From positions 62,001 to 126,000 of the forward strand of contig NZ_JAVDXT010000001.1 of the NCBI RefSeq assembly GCF_031458075.1: 64,000 nucleotides of DNA, written 5' to 3'. Below are positions 17,844 to 25,497 of this stretch, one piece after another. Source of the DNA: Rhodoferax_B ferrireducens_A (lineage in GTDB: Bacteria; Pseudomonadota; Gammaproteobacteria; Burkholderiales; Burkholderiaceae_C). The notes below the pieces were generated by a model, which was given only the letters and a program-made list of their open reading frames with translations, had not been told where the DNA came from and did not search any database. The position numbers were made by a program, and so were the translations under genes. How positions within the stretch are numbered: the first letter of the stretch is position 1; each line of letters begins with the position of its first letter.

Positions 17844-18056
17844 ATGGCCGCAATCACTTTTAAACCCACTGCGCTGGAGCATGAGACCCGCTCCGCATTA
17901 CCTACACCAGAGGCCGCATTCCACTTAAGCAGAGCGCAGCAAACGCTTAGATTGTGGGCAATGCGTGAAGATGGTCCATTGCGCCCGATGCGTATCCATG
18001 GTCGTCTTGCATGGCCTGTGGCCGAGCTCCGCATTTTGCTGGGCGTAGCAGCATGA
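17844..18056 (+). CDS. Small helix-turn-helix protein, AlpA/excisionase-like
   Basis: 70 aa from ATG 17844 with GAGAGG upstream. LPTPEAAFHLSRAQQTLRLW followed by REDGPLRPMRIHGRLAWPVAELRILLG has the layout of MerR/AlpA-like winged helix proteins that act as excisionase or regulator in islands. Its TGA overlaps the next gene's ATG (ATGA at 18053), so the two are coupled. DNA binding is inferred from pattern only. Confidence 0.65.
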   Translation: MAAITFKPTALEHETRSALPTPEAAFHLSRAQQTLRLWAMREDGPLRPMRIHGRLAWPVAELRILLGVAA

Positions 18057-18709
18057 ACGCGATCACCATCCAACCCCTACCGCTGGTCATCAAGGACATG
18101 CCCCGCGTCGATAGCCGCTTGCTGGCTGCCAACATGCACAACCAGCACCGAACCACGGTGGCGTTGATCGACAAATACCAACCAAACCTTGCTGCATTCG
18201 GTAAGGTGCTATTTCAAATCGCACCTTCGGCCGACGGCAAGACCGGGCAGAAAGAACGCGTTGCTCTGCTCAACGAGGACCAGGCGTTCTTCCTTGTGGC
18301 ATTGTCCCGCAATACCCCACGCGTGGTGGAGTTGAAAGGCAAGCTGGTGAAGGCATTCGCCGAGGCCCGCCGCGCCGCCCAGGTGCACACCACGGAATAC
18401 CTGCCCGGCTACCACGAGCTGCACGATCAATTCCACGCCCTGGCCGTTGGTTCGCCGAATGAGCGTTTCGTGCACATGAATCTGAACAAGCTGGTTAACC
18501 GCGTGGTGGGCATCGGCTCGGGGCAACGTGGTGACCTGACAGCCCCGAAGCAGTCTCTGATGGTTGTGGCGCAGGATCTGGCCACCAGGGCAATGCACGG
18601 TGCGGCAAACCACCATGAAGCCTATGCCTTCGTCAAGGCGGTATTGATCAACCTGGGCCGTGTGCTGGAGGTGTCGAATGAGCCATCCAGAAGCCAACCC
18701 CGGAAATGA
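18053..18709 (+). CDS. Rha-like phage regulatory protein
   Basis: 218 aa. The N-terminal part (DSRLLAANMHNQHRTTVALIDKY, FGKVLFQIAP, ERVALLNEDQAFFLVALSRNT, VVELKGKLVKAFAEAR) is the pRha pattern found in temperate phages and islands, where it affects phage growth in hosts with or without IHF. The C-terminal region is a poorly conserved extension. The gene is coupled to the HTH gene upstream and overlaps the start of a decayed winged-helix gene downstream. Confidence 0.8.
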   Translation: MNAITIQPLPLVIKDMPRVDSRLLAANMHNQHRTTVALIDKYQPNLAAFGKVLFQIAPSADGKTGQKERVALLNEDQAFFLVALSRNTPRVVELKGKLVKAFAEARRAAQVHTTEYLPGYHELHDQFHALAVGSPNERFVHMNLNKLVNRVVGIGSGQRGDLTAPKQSLMVVAQDLATRAMHGAANHHEAYAFVKAVLINLGRVLEVSNEPSRSQPRK

Positions 18710-18948
18710 AAAATTTCTTGTACTGCCTCCAAGGAATCTAGAAAAGCACTCAACAGCGCGAAGTCTGCCAGCGCCAATGCCCAGCACAAGCGGATTATTC
18801 AGGTGCTGCGCCGGCGACCGAAACCTCCTATGACCTGCGTCGCATCGGTTGCTACCAGTGCCGCACACTGATCAAAGAATTGCGCGAAAATTTCAATTTT
18901 GAGATTCGCACCGAGCGCGTGGCCATTTTCGATCGCGATGGTTTCTAG
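18678..18948 (+). pseudogene. Frameshifted phage-type winged-helix protein
   Basis: Three reading frames together give one recognisable protein: MSHPEANPGNEK... from ATG 18678, then SAKSASANAQHKRIIQVLRR, then SYDLRRIGCYQCRTLIKELR... ending ERVAIFDRDGF before TAG at 18946. The second and third parts match small phage helix-turn-helix proteins of the QxxRIxxxLRxxPxTSYDLRRxGCYQ type. Two single-base shifts are required, one near 18725-18745 and one near 18819. Either the gene is dead or the sequence has local errors. Confidence 0.6.
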
Positions 18949-19050
18949 AGGGGTGAAATCCTCTCCAAAATTCACACCTCGTGCGTAGGGGAGGCCTTCG
19001 GGTGAATTCCCCCTGCATGCCTGTTTTCCAGCTACCGGGAATTAGAGAAA

Positions 19051-19375
19051 ATGAGCGCCAAAAGGTCGAAAAAGAGCAAACGGGCCGCGCGGTACATGCG
19101 TCAGCAAGGAAACGCAGACCTAGGTCATTGCTCAAGGCTACGGAATGCTGCGCCGGGTAGGACTCAAAGCCGGTCGGAACAAACATGAGATTTTTTCGGC
19201 GACTGAACCCATGATTGCGACCAAGCTGATCGTGAATAGAAAACCGTCGTTCAGTCGAAAAAAGAGGTCCGCGACCCGCGCTCAAGTTCGACAAGTGGAA
19301 ATGGCGTACGCGGCCGGTATGGACCCTGAGCTGGTCCGCGCGCTGGCGAATAAAGCGTCTCAACAAGTGGGTTAA
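19051..19375 (+). pseudogene. Small basic protein gene split by a +1 frameshift
   Basis: ATG 19051 starts MSAKRSKKSKRAARYMRQQG, which leaves frame after GNADL. One base further, VIAQGYGMLRRVGLKAG continues in another frame to the stop at 19375 (ATRAQVRQVEMAYAAGMDPELVRALANKASQQVG). Removing one G near 19123 joins them into a single ~108-aa basic protein. The function is unknown. It may also be two real overlapping ORFs, but the 3' ORF has no ribosome site of its own. Confidence 0.5.
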
Positions 19376-19386
19376 CTAGGTCGGCT

Positions 19387-19584
19387 TCACAAAGTGCAAG
19401 CGAAAAAACTCAAGGGGCGCGTTGCGGCAATTCGAACTGTGCGGCCTGTTTGTACCGATCCAAAACTTAACAGCAAATCTTCTTCGATGATTTTGGGATG
19501 GGCCAGCGCGGCGGCGACTTGCTGCTCCGCCTCGCTCACCCAGACCGGCAAGGGCATCCCTTTCCCTTCGGTCGCGACCTTCAT
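19387..19584 (-). CDS. Small uncharacterised protein coupled to exonuclease gene
   Basis: 65 aa, MKVATEGKGMPLPVWVSEAE at the start. Its ATG overlaps the exonuclease stop (ATGA at 19581-19584), which is the main reason to accept it. I recognise no family. The C-terminus is hydrophobic (PLSFFACTL). It is the last gene of a three-gene minus-strand unit. Confidence 0.5.
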   Translation of the reverse strand: MKVATEGKGMPLPVWVSEAEQQVAAALAHPKIIEEDLLLSFGSVQTGRTVRIAATRPLSFFACTL

Positions 19585-20084
19585 CGTTCTCCCCGTGCCG
19601 TGCGCCAGGCACGGTAACCGTCCATCAGCGCCCGCGCATCGGCCAAGGCATGGTGCCTGGGCATCGCTGCGGTGTAAACCGCGTCGGCGGCCTTTTCAAA
19701 CGCAGGGTGCGCGAAGGCGGCACTGTCTATAAGCAGCTGCTTGCAGAAATCGCCAGGCGGCTGCAATTTGGGGCGTCCCAGCATGGCCACCGCTAGCAAC
19801 CAAAAGTCGGTCTCGTAGTCATACACGACGGTTGGAAGTTCCGGAAACTGCGCGAACCAATCCCGCACGCGGTTTGTCAGTTCTGAACGACTACAGGCCG
19901 CATCCGGCACACGACCCAGCAGAGGCAGCACGTTTTGGTGCACAAAATCGCTACATTGCTTGGGATAAAAATCTGTACGCTCGGCGTAAAACTCGCGCCC
20001 ATCCTCAGCCACCAGCGCCAAGCTGATGAGATCGGATCGCCCAAATTTCGTAAATTCAGTGTCGAGAAAAATGAGCATCAGCAT
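19581..20084 (-). CDS. DEDD-type 3'-5' exonuclease-like protein
   Basis: 167 aa. FLDTEFTKFG near residue 6-15 gives the first Asp-Glu pair, VVYDYETDFWLL a central Asp, and MPRHHALADARALMDGY the His...Asp pair of the DEDDh group. The size fits a single minimal exonuclease domain acting on RNA or DNA. GGAG lies upstream of ATG 20084; a second ATG two codons later is possible. It is coupled to genes on both sides, so it works together with two unknown proteins. Confidence 0.78.
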   Translation of the reverse strand: MLMLIFLDTEFTKFGRSDLISLALVAEDGREFYAERTDFYPKQCSDFVHQNVLPLLGRVPDAACSRSELTNRVRDWFAQFPELPTVVYDYETDFWLLAVAMLGRPKLQPPGDFCKQLLIDSAAFAHPAFEKAADAVYTAAMPRHHALADARALMDGYRAWRTARGER

Positions 20085-20662
20085 CGCTCCTGGTGCGAAT
20101 GGACGTAGGGGCCATGCTCAGCATCTTCTCGCAGCATTCCCATTACTTTTGCACTCCAGTTGGAATGGGCCGAGTCGATGGGCACAGCCAAACGACACAG
20201 CTTTCTGATTGCTGCTGGGTCGCCCTGGTGCCGCATCAAAAGGCCCGCACCAATCCCGGCCAGCGCTCGCATTTCCATATGGTTTAACTCCGCACGTCCC
20301 CGGGACGGGTGCGCCTTGAAGAAGTCAGTCACAGGTTTGTAGGCTTCGTCCACTGCCGGCGGGGCAACCGCTCTCTCTGCAGCGCTCAAGAACGGTGGTG
20401 CAGGGTTGATTTCATACAACTGCAGGACCTCGCGGGGAGCCAGGTGCCGGAAATTGGCTTCGTTCACCAGCATCTCTTTCTCCTGGTCCAGCTGCTCTGC
20501 CAGGTTGGAAAGATAGACGCGCGCGGTCAAAAGCACCTGAACTCGATCCGGCCAACCCAGCACCCAACGATTCGCGATGGTCACGGCCATCGACCCCATG
20601 GCCTCGATCTGGAGGGCGACTTCTGGCGGATATATCGAACGATTGACCAAAGCTTCGGACAT
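20078..20662 (-). CDS. Uncharacterised protein, first gene of exonuclease operon
   Basis: 194 aa; no family recognised. It is predicted helical, without signal peptide or membrane segment; RVQVLLTARVYLSNLAEQLDQEKEMLVNEANF may form a coiled coil. It overlaps the exonuclease start by 7 bases. Its start (ATG 20662) lies 12 bases from a perfect palindrome shared with the divergent DNA-binding gene, so it is probably under that regulator. Confidence 0.6.
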   Translation of the reverse strand: MSEALVNRSIYPPEVALQIEAMGSMAVTIANRWVLGWPDRVQVLLTARVYLSNLAEQLDQEKEMLVNEANFRHLAPREVLQLYEINPAPPFLSAAERAVAPPAVDEAYKPVTDFFKAHPSRGRAELNHMEMRALAGIGAGLLMRHQGDPAAIRKLCRLAVPIDSAHSNWSAKVMGMLREDAEHGPYVHSHQERC

Positions 20663-20673
20663 TTCTCTCTCCC

Positions 20674-20704
20674 ATTCACTGCGTTACAATGTAACGCAGT
20701 GAAT
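20674..20704. promoter_or_regulatory. Perfect 31-bp palindromic operator between divergent genes
   Basis: ATTCACTGCGTTACA (20674-20688) is the exact reverse complement of TGTAACGCAGTGAAT (20690-20704) with one base between. Within it TACAAT (plus) and TACATT (minus) resemble -10 hexamers for both directions. A protein bound here would shut both promoters. The obvious candidate is the 81-aa protein encoded 12 bases downstream. Confidence 0.88.
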
Positions 20705-20716
20705 ACGGAAAAGCGC

Positions 20717-20962
20717 ATGGAAAATGAAGAAAAGAAAAAAGACAATGCCAGGCGGCAAGCGGCTTACCGCAAGCGCCGCCTCAAAGAAGGGTCAGACCAG
20801 CGTCTGAACGTGATTCTGGAACAGCCTGCTAAGCAGGCGCTGGACGCGATTGCCCACTATTACGGCGTCACCAACAAAAGCGTGGTGGAGCGGCTGCTGC
20901 TCGAGGCGTACGCCAAGCTGATTGAGCAAATCCAGATTAAGCAGGAGCTCGCTGGCTCGTAG
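20717..20962 (+). CDS. Small DNA-binding protein, RepB/CopB-like (ribbon-helix-helix type)
   Basis: 81 aa from ATG 20717. A charged N-terminus (ENEEKKKDNARRQAAYRKRR) is followed by DQRLNVILEQPAKQALDAIA, a beta-strand plus helix, and HYYGVTNKSVVERLLLEAY, a second helix. That is the ribbon-helix-helix layout of plasmid copy-control repressors such as CopB/RepB. It is transcribed from the palindromic region and is probably an autorepressor that also controls the divergent exonuclease operon. Confidence 0.7.
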   Translation: MENEEKKKDNARRQAAYRKRRLKEGSDQRLNVILEQPAKQALDAIAHYYGVTNKSVVERLLLEAYAKLIEQIQIKQELAGS

Positions 20963-21017
20963 AACCGGGTGGTTGACCGTCAATCACCTAGCGCGCCAGC
21001 GGGTCGGCGCCTTTAGT

Positions 21018-24000
21018 TCACCCGGCCCATTCCTCGCCGATGTTCTGCATCTGCAGCAAGACCAGCTCCACCGCGCTGTCTTGCAAGTCAGGCGGGTATT
21101 TGTACTTGCGCAGAATGCGCTTCACCATCAGTCGCAGCTTGGCCCGCACGCTCTCGCGCTCGGACCAGTCCACGCTGAGGTTCTGGCGCAGGTTCTCGGT
21201 CAGCTCATGGGCGATCTTCTTCAGGGTTTCGTCGCTCAGCTCGCGCACTGCAGACTCGTTGGCCGCCAGGGCGTCGTAAAAGCGCAGCTCGTCTTCCGTC
21301 AGGCCCAAGGTCTCGCCGCGCGACGACGCTGCGCGAAACTCCTTGGCCATCTGCACCAGCTCTTCCATCACCTGCGCGGTTTCAATGGATCGGTTCTGGT
21401 AGCGGGTAATCACATTCGCCAGCATTTCGGAGAACTTGCGGTCTTGCACCACGTTGCTGGCAAAGCGGCTTTTGACCTCGCCCTCCAGCAGGCGCTGAAG
21501 CAGCTCCACCGCCAGGTTGCGCTCGGGCAGGTTGCGCACCTGGGACAGAAACGCGTCGTCCAGCAGGCCGATGTTGGGCTTGTCCAGGCCCACGGCATCG
21601 AAGATATCGACCACCGCATCCGACACCACCGCCTGGTTGATGATCTGCCGTACCGCCAGGTCGCGGGCCTCGTCGCTGCGCTTCTGGGCCGTGGCGTCCT
21701 TCTTGGTCAGGATGACCTTCACGCCCTGCAAGAAAGCCACTTCCTCACGTACTAGCTTGGCCTCATCGAGCGTGCAGCACAGGGTGAAGGCGCGGGCCAT
21801 GGCCACGGCGTTGTCGGCAAAGCGCTTCTTGCCGTCGCGGGTCGGCCCGGTCTGCAGGCCCAGCACATGGTTGGCGGCCCCGGCCAGGGTTTTATGCCCA
21901 CCGGTCAAAAAGCCGCTGTAGTCAAAGCCGTGCAGCAGGCTGCGCAGCACGTCGATCTTCTCCATCAGCAAGCTGTACGCCTCGTGCGCATCCACCGTGG
22001 GGCGGCCCCGGCCTTGGGCCTGGGTGTATTCCTTCATGGCGGCTTTGAGCTCGTTGCCGATGCCGATGTAGTCCACAACCAGGCCGCCGGGCTTGTCTTT
22101 GAACACCCGGTTGACGCGGGCAATCGCCTGCATCAGGTTGTGCCCCTTCATGGGTTTGTCCACGTACAGGGTGTGTACACAGGGCGCGTCAAAGCCGGTG
22201 AGCCACATGTCGCGCACGATGACGATCTGCAGCGGGTCGGCCGGGTCTTTGAAGCGTTTCTCCAGCCGCTTCTTGGTTTGCGGGCTGTAGATGTGCGGGC
22301 GCAGCAGGGCGCGGTCGCTGGCAGATCCAGTCATTACGATCTTGATGGCACCCTTCTCGGGGTCGGCATCGTGCCAGCTGGGGCGCAGGCGCACGATCTC
22401 GTTGTACAGGTGCACGCAGATGTCACGGCTCATGGCCACCACCATGGCTTTGCCTGGCTGCGCCGTGTTGCGGGCTTCGAAGTGCGCCACCAGGTCTGCC
22501 GCCACGCTGGCCACACGCGGCTCTGCGCCTACCACTTTCTCCAACGCAGCCCAACGGCTTTTCAGGGCGGCTTGCTGGCTGTCTTCTTCGTCCTCGGTCA
22601 GCTCGTCTACCTCGTCGTCTATCTGCAGCAGCTCGCCTTCTTTCAGGCGCAGCTTGGCCAGGCGGGCTTCAAAATAGATGGCCACCGTGGCGCCGTCTTC
22701 CTTGGCCTGCTGCATGTCATAGACGTGGATGTAGTCGCCGAACACGGCACGCGTGTCGCGGTCGGTGCTGCTGACCGGTGTGCCGGTAAAGGCCACGAAG
22801 GTGGCGTGCGGCAGTGCGTCGCGCAGGTGCTGGGCATACCCAACCTGGTAATGCTGGGTGGTAAAGGGCGGGGGCTCGAATGCAGCGTGATGGGCAGACC
22901 GAGCGCCATCGCCCGTTGCTATAACATTCGCAGCTTCTTGCGCAGATAGAACCTGCGCCAGAGGCACTTTTCGTTCTTTTAATTTAGCCTCAAAACCATA
23001 CTGCGTACGGTGCGCCTCGTCGGCAATCACCACGATGTTGTGCCGGTCGGACAGCACCGGAAAGGTGTCTTCGTCTTCCCCAGGCATGAACTTCTGGATG
23101 GTGGCAAACACGATGCCGCCCGACGGCCGGTTGCCCAGCAGCGCCCGCAACTCCTGCCGGGTGCGGGCCTGCACCGGCTGCTCGCGCAACAGGTCCTGCG
23201 CCAGGCTGAACACGCCGAACAGCTGGCCGTCCAGGTCGTTGCGGTCGGTGATGACCACGATGGTCGGGTTCTGCATGGCGGGCTCTTGCATCACCCGGGC
23301 GGCGAAGCAGGTCATGGTGATGCTCTTGCCGCTGCCCTGGGTGTGCCAGACCACGCCACCTTTTTGGCTGCCGCCCGGCTGGGATGCGGCCACCACCTGC
23401 CCGATGGCGGCGCGGACCGCGTGGAACTGGTGGTAGCCCGCAATCTTCTTCACCAGCGCGCCGTCGTCTTCAAACAGCACGAAGTAACGCAGATAGTCCA
23501 GCAGATAGGCCGGCGCCAGCACGCCGCGCACCAGGGTTTGTAGCTCGTTGAATTCGCCCAGCGGGTCCAGCGTGGCGCCGTCGATAGTCCGCCAGGCCAT
23601 AAAGCGCTCGGGGTCGGCGCTCAGCGAGCCCAGCAACGCCTCGGTACCGTCGGAAATGACCAAAATCTCATTGGTCTGGAACACATCCGGGATCTGCTCT
23701 TTGTAGGTCTGGATCTGCTCGTAGGCCTTCCACACATCGGCGTTCAGGTCGGCGGGGTTCTTCAACTCCATTAGCACCAACGGCAGGCCGTTGACGAACA
23801 GGATGATGTCCGGCCGGCGCGGACGATTCTTCCCTCGGATGCTGAACTGGTTGACCGCCAGCCAGTCGTTCTGCGCAGGGTCTGCCCAGTCCACCAGCCG
23901 CACAAAGTCGCCCCGCGTGTCGCCGTTGAGTTGGTACTGCACCGGCACGCCGGTCACCAGCAGGCGGTGGAACTGCCGGTTGGCCGCCAGCAGCACCGGC

Positions 24001-24227
24001 AGGCCCAGGTCCAGCAGTTGGGCCAGCGCGTCTTCCTTGGCACCCGCAGGCACAGCAGGGTTCAGCCGGTCAATCGCCGAGCGCAAACGGCCCACCAGCA
24101 GCACCTGCCGGTGATTACTCCGCTCGGGTGCGGGGCCATCGGGGGCGATATCGGGGCCGTAGGCGTGGGTGTAGCCCACGTCTTGCAGCCAGGCCAGGGT
24201 TTCGCGTTCGAGCTGGTCTTCGGTCAT
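21018..24227 (-). CDS. hsdR: Type I restriction enzyme, endonuclease/translocase subunit HsdR
   Basis: 1069 aa. The N-terminal nuclease is PD-(D/E)xK type: Asp at ~140 (RRPDIILF) and ELK at 154-156. The SF2 motor follows: Walker A HTQGSGKS at 295-302, DEAH at 403-406 and FTGTPVSS (motif III). The C-terminal region is helical and binds the HsdM2S core. It cuts unmethylated DNA after ATP-driven translocation. It is separated from the DUF3800 gene by 361 bases carrying inverted repeats, so it probably has its own promoter. Confidence 0.96.
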   Translation of the reverse strand: MTEDQLERETLAWLQDVGYTHAYGPDIAPDGPAPERSNHRQVLLVGRLRSAIDRLNPAVPAGAKEDALAQLLDLGLPVLLAANRQFHRLLVTGVPVQYQLNGDTRGDFVRLVDWADPAQNDWLAVNQFSIRGKNRPRRPDIILFVNGLPLVLMELKNPADLNADVWKAYEQIQTYKEQIPDVFQTNEILVISDGTEALLGSLSADPERFMAWRTIDGATLDPLGEFNELQTLVRGVLAPAYLLDYLRYFVLFEDDGALVKKIAGYHQFHAVRAAIGQVVAASQPGGSQKGGVVWHTQGSGKSITMTCFAARVMQEPAMQNPTIVVITDRNDLDGQLFGVFSLAQDLLREQPVQARTRQELRALLGNRPSGGIVFATIQKFMPGEDEDTFPVLSDRHNIVVIADEAHRTQYGFEAKLKERKVPLAQVLSAQEAANVIATGDGARSAHHAAFEPPPFTTQHYQVGYAQHLRDALPHATFVAFTGTPVSSTDRDTRAVFGDYIHVYDMQQAKEDGATVAIYFEARLAKLRLKEGELLQIDDEVDELTEDEEDSQQAALKSRWAALEKVVGAEPRVASVAADLVAHFEARNTAQPGKAMVVAMSRDICVHLYNEIVRLRPSWHDADPEKGAIKIVMTGSASDRALLRPHIYSPQTKKRLEKRFKDPADPLQIVIVRDMWLTGFDAPCVHTLYVDKPMKGHNLMQAIARVNRVFKDKPGGLVVDYIGIGNELKAAMKEYTQAQGRGRPTVDAHEAYSLLMEKIDVLRSLLHGFDYSGFLTGGHKTLAGAANHVLGLQTGPTRDGKKRFADNAVAMARAFTLCCTLDEAKLVREEVAFLQGVKVILTKKDATAQKRSDEARDLAVRQIINQAVVSDAVVDIFDAVGLDKPNIGLLDDAFLSQVRNLPERNLAVELLQRLLEGEVKSRFASNVVQDRKFSEMLANVITRYQNRSIETAQVMEELVQMAKEFRAASSRGETLGLTEDELRFYDALAANESAVRELSDETLKKIAHELTENLRQNLSVDWSERESVRAKLRLMVKRILRKYKYPPDLQDSAVELVLLQMQNIGEEWAG

Positions 24228-24283
24228 GGGTGGAGGCAGCAGCCCGGTTTTAAGACATAGAGGCGCCCTCAGCAGATGGTGGC

Positions 24284-24359
24284 GACATGTTCAAGAAATG
24301 TAACTTTCTATGCATGTTAGCCGTGACATGTATAGAAAACGCTGATTTCTATACATGTC
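24284..24359. promoter_or_regulatory. Two consecutive inverted repeats upstream of hsdR
   Basis: A perfect pair GACATGTATAGAAA / TTTCTATACATGTC (24325-24338, 24346-24359; 7-base gap) lies next to a related imperfect pair GACATGTTCAAGAAA / TTTCTATGCATGTTA (24284-24298, 24305-24319). So the half-site occurs four times with alternating orientation in 76 bases. The hsdR start is at 24227. The arrangement suggests cooperative binding of a dimeric regulator over the hsdR promoter. The rest of the 24228-24588 gap is AT-rich with only a small hairpin (GCTATT/AATAGC, 24441-24457). Confidence 0.8.
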
Positions 24360-24588
24360 CTCTACGCCAAAAGCATGAGATATTCGTTGGGAAATCATGT
24401 GTGAAAATAGGCTCTAGAGCATATATTCATTGCACTATAAGCTATTGAAATAATAGCGATCCGGGTTTTACTCCCCTTCACCTGCCATGCCCCCCTTGTA
24501 ACTGCCGATAAGATGCAAAGCCCGCATCATTTTTGCGCGTCGGGCGCCATTCAACCCATCGCAAAGCTTCATTAGGTTAAACTAATGG

Positions 24589-25497
24589 TCAAGTGGATTG
24601 GGGGTTCCTGGTCGGCGTTATAGCCTCGGTGGGTTCATCGGGGCTTTTCGCTTTCTGGGGCGGATACACCATCAACCCCACGTTCTCGTAACCCATACCA
24701 ACACCGGCTCGACCGCCATCGCAGTAAAACTTGCGCTTCAGCAATTCAAATGCCTGATTCGCCTGAGCAGGCCGTAGGTAGTTCACACCCACAGGTCGCG
24801 CAACCAGATCAGCAAGTTGCAAGCCGGTCAGGTTGGTCTTCTTGTCTGCAAAAACGATTTCAAATGGCAGGCGTTGACCGCCAGAGTTGCTGCCATCCAG
24901 CAGCCGCCTGAACTCCAGCTCTAACTCGCTGTCTTCTTTTTTGCCACGGCACTCCACTACCACATGGGTTCGCAGGTTCTCCTGGCCCTTCTCGGTTAAA
25001 AAGCCGTGCAGCGCATTCAAGCAAATACTGAGTGCAATGTGATACGGGTTGGAGCTGGTGCCGCCGCTACGCGACAGCCGCGCCTTGTCCACCACGCAAG
25101 TGATCAAAATGAAATTGCTCGCTTCCATGATCGAATTCAGCTGCTCCATGAACCCGATGCGCGTAGGCCGATGGCTCAAGAAGGCAAAAGCACCCTTTTG
25201 CTTGCTGATCTCGTTTTCATGCAGAACCACGCTGTCGTGTCCGAAGTAGTTGAACTTCAGCTTTTCGACAGCCGGAATGATTTGCTCGCTGTAATGCCGC
25301 TTGTGAAACACACACAGTGCTAATACAAACACCGGGTAGCTCGGATCAATACTGACCAACGAATGGTCACCGCTTTCATCGACATACACCACGTAATCGC
25401 TGAACCGCTTTTCCGCGGTGGAGGCCAATGGTGTCTCCAGCGGAGTGGCTTCTGCCACCTCGAAAAGTGCGTACTGCGTGCCCGGTTTGGTAGTCAT
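24589..25497 (-). CDS. DUF3800 protein within the type I RM operon
   Basis: 302 aa from ATG 25497, which overlaps the hsdS stop (ATGA). The family hallmark YVYVDESGDH-like segment (VVYVDESGDHSL) is near residue 40, then LHENEISKQKG, ITCVVDKARL and LTGLQLADLVARPVGVNYL. DUF3800 proteins have an RNase H-like fold and are suspected nucleases; several associate with defence islands. A longer upstream frame exists but lies inside hsdS and is not credible. Coupling to hsdS indicates co-expression with the methylase. Confidence 0.85.
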   Translation of the reverse strand: MTTKPGTQYALFEVAEATPLETPLASTAEKRFSDYVVYVDESGDHSLVSIDPSYPVFVLALCVFHKRHYSEQIIPAVEKLKFNYFGHDSVVLHENEISKQKGAFAFLSHRPTRIGFMEQLNSIMEASNFILITCVVDKARLSRSGGTSSNPYHIALSICLNALHGFLTEKGQENLRTHVVVECRGKKEDSELELEFRRLLDGSNSGGQRLPFEIVFADKKTNLTGLQLADLVARPVGVNYLRPAQANQAFELLKRKFYCDGGRAGVGMGYENVGLMVYPPQKAKSPDEPTEAITPTRNPQST

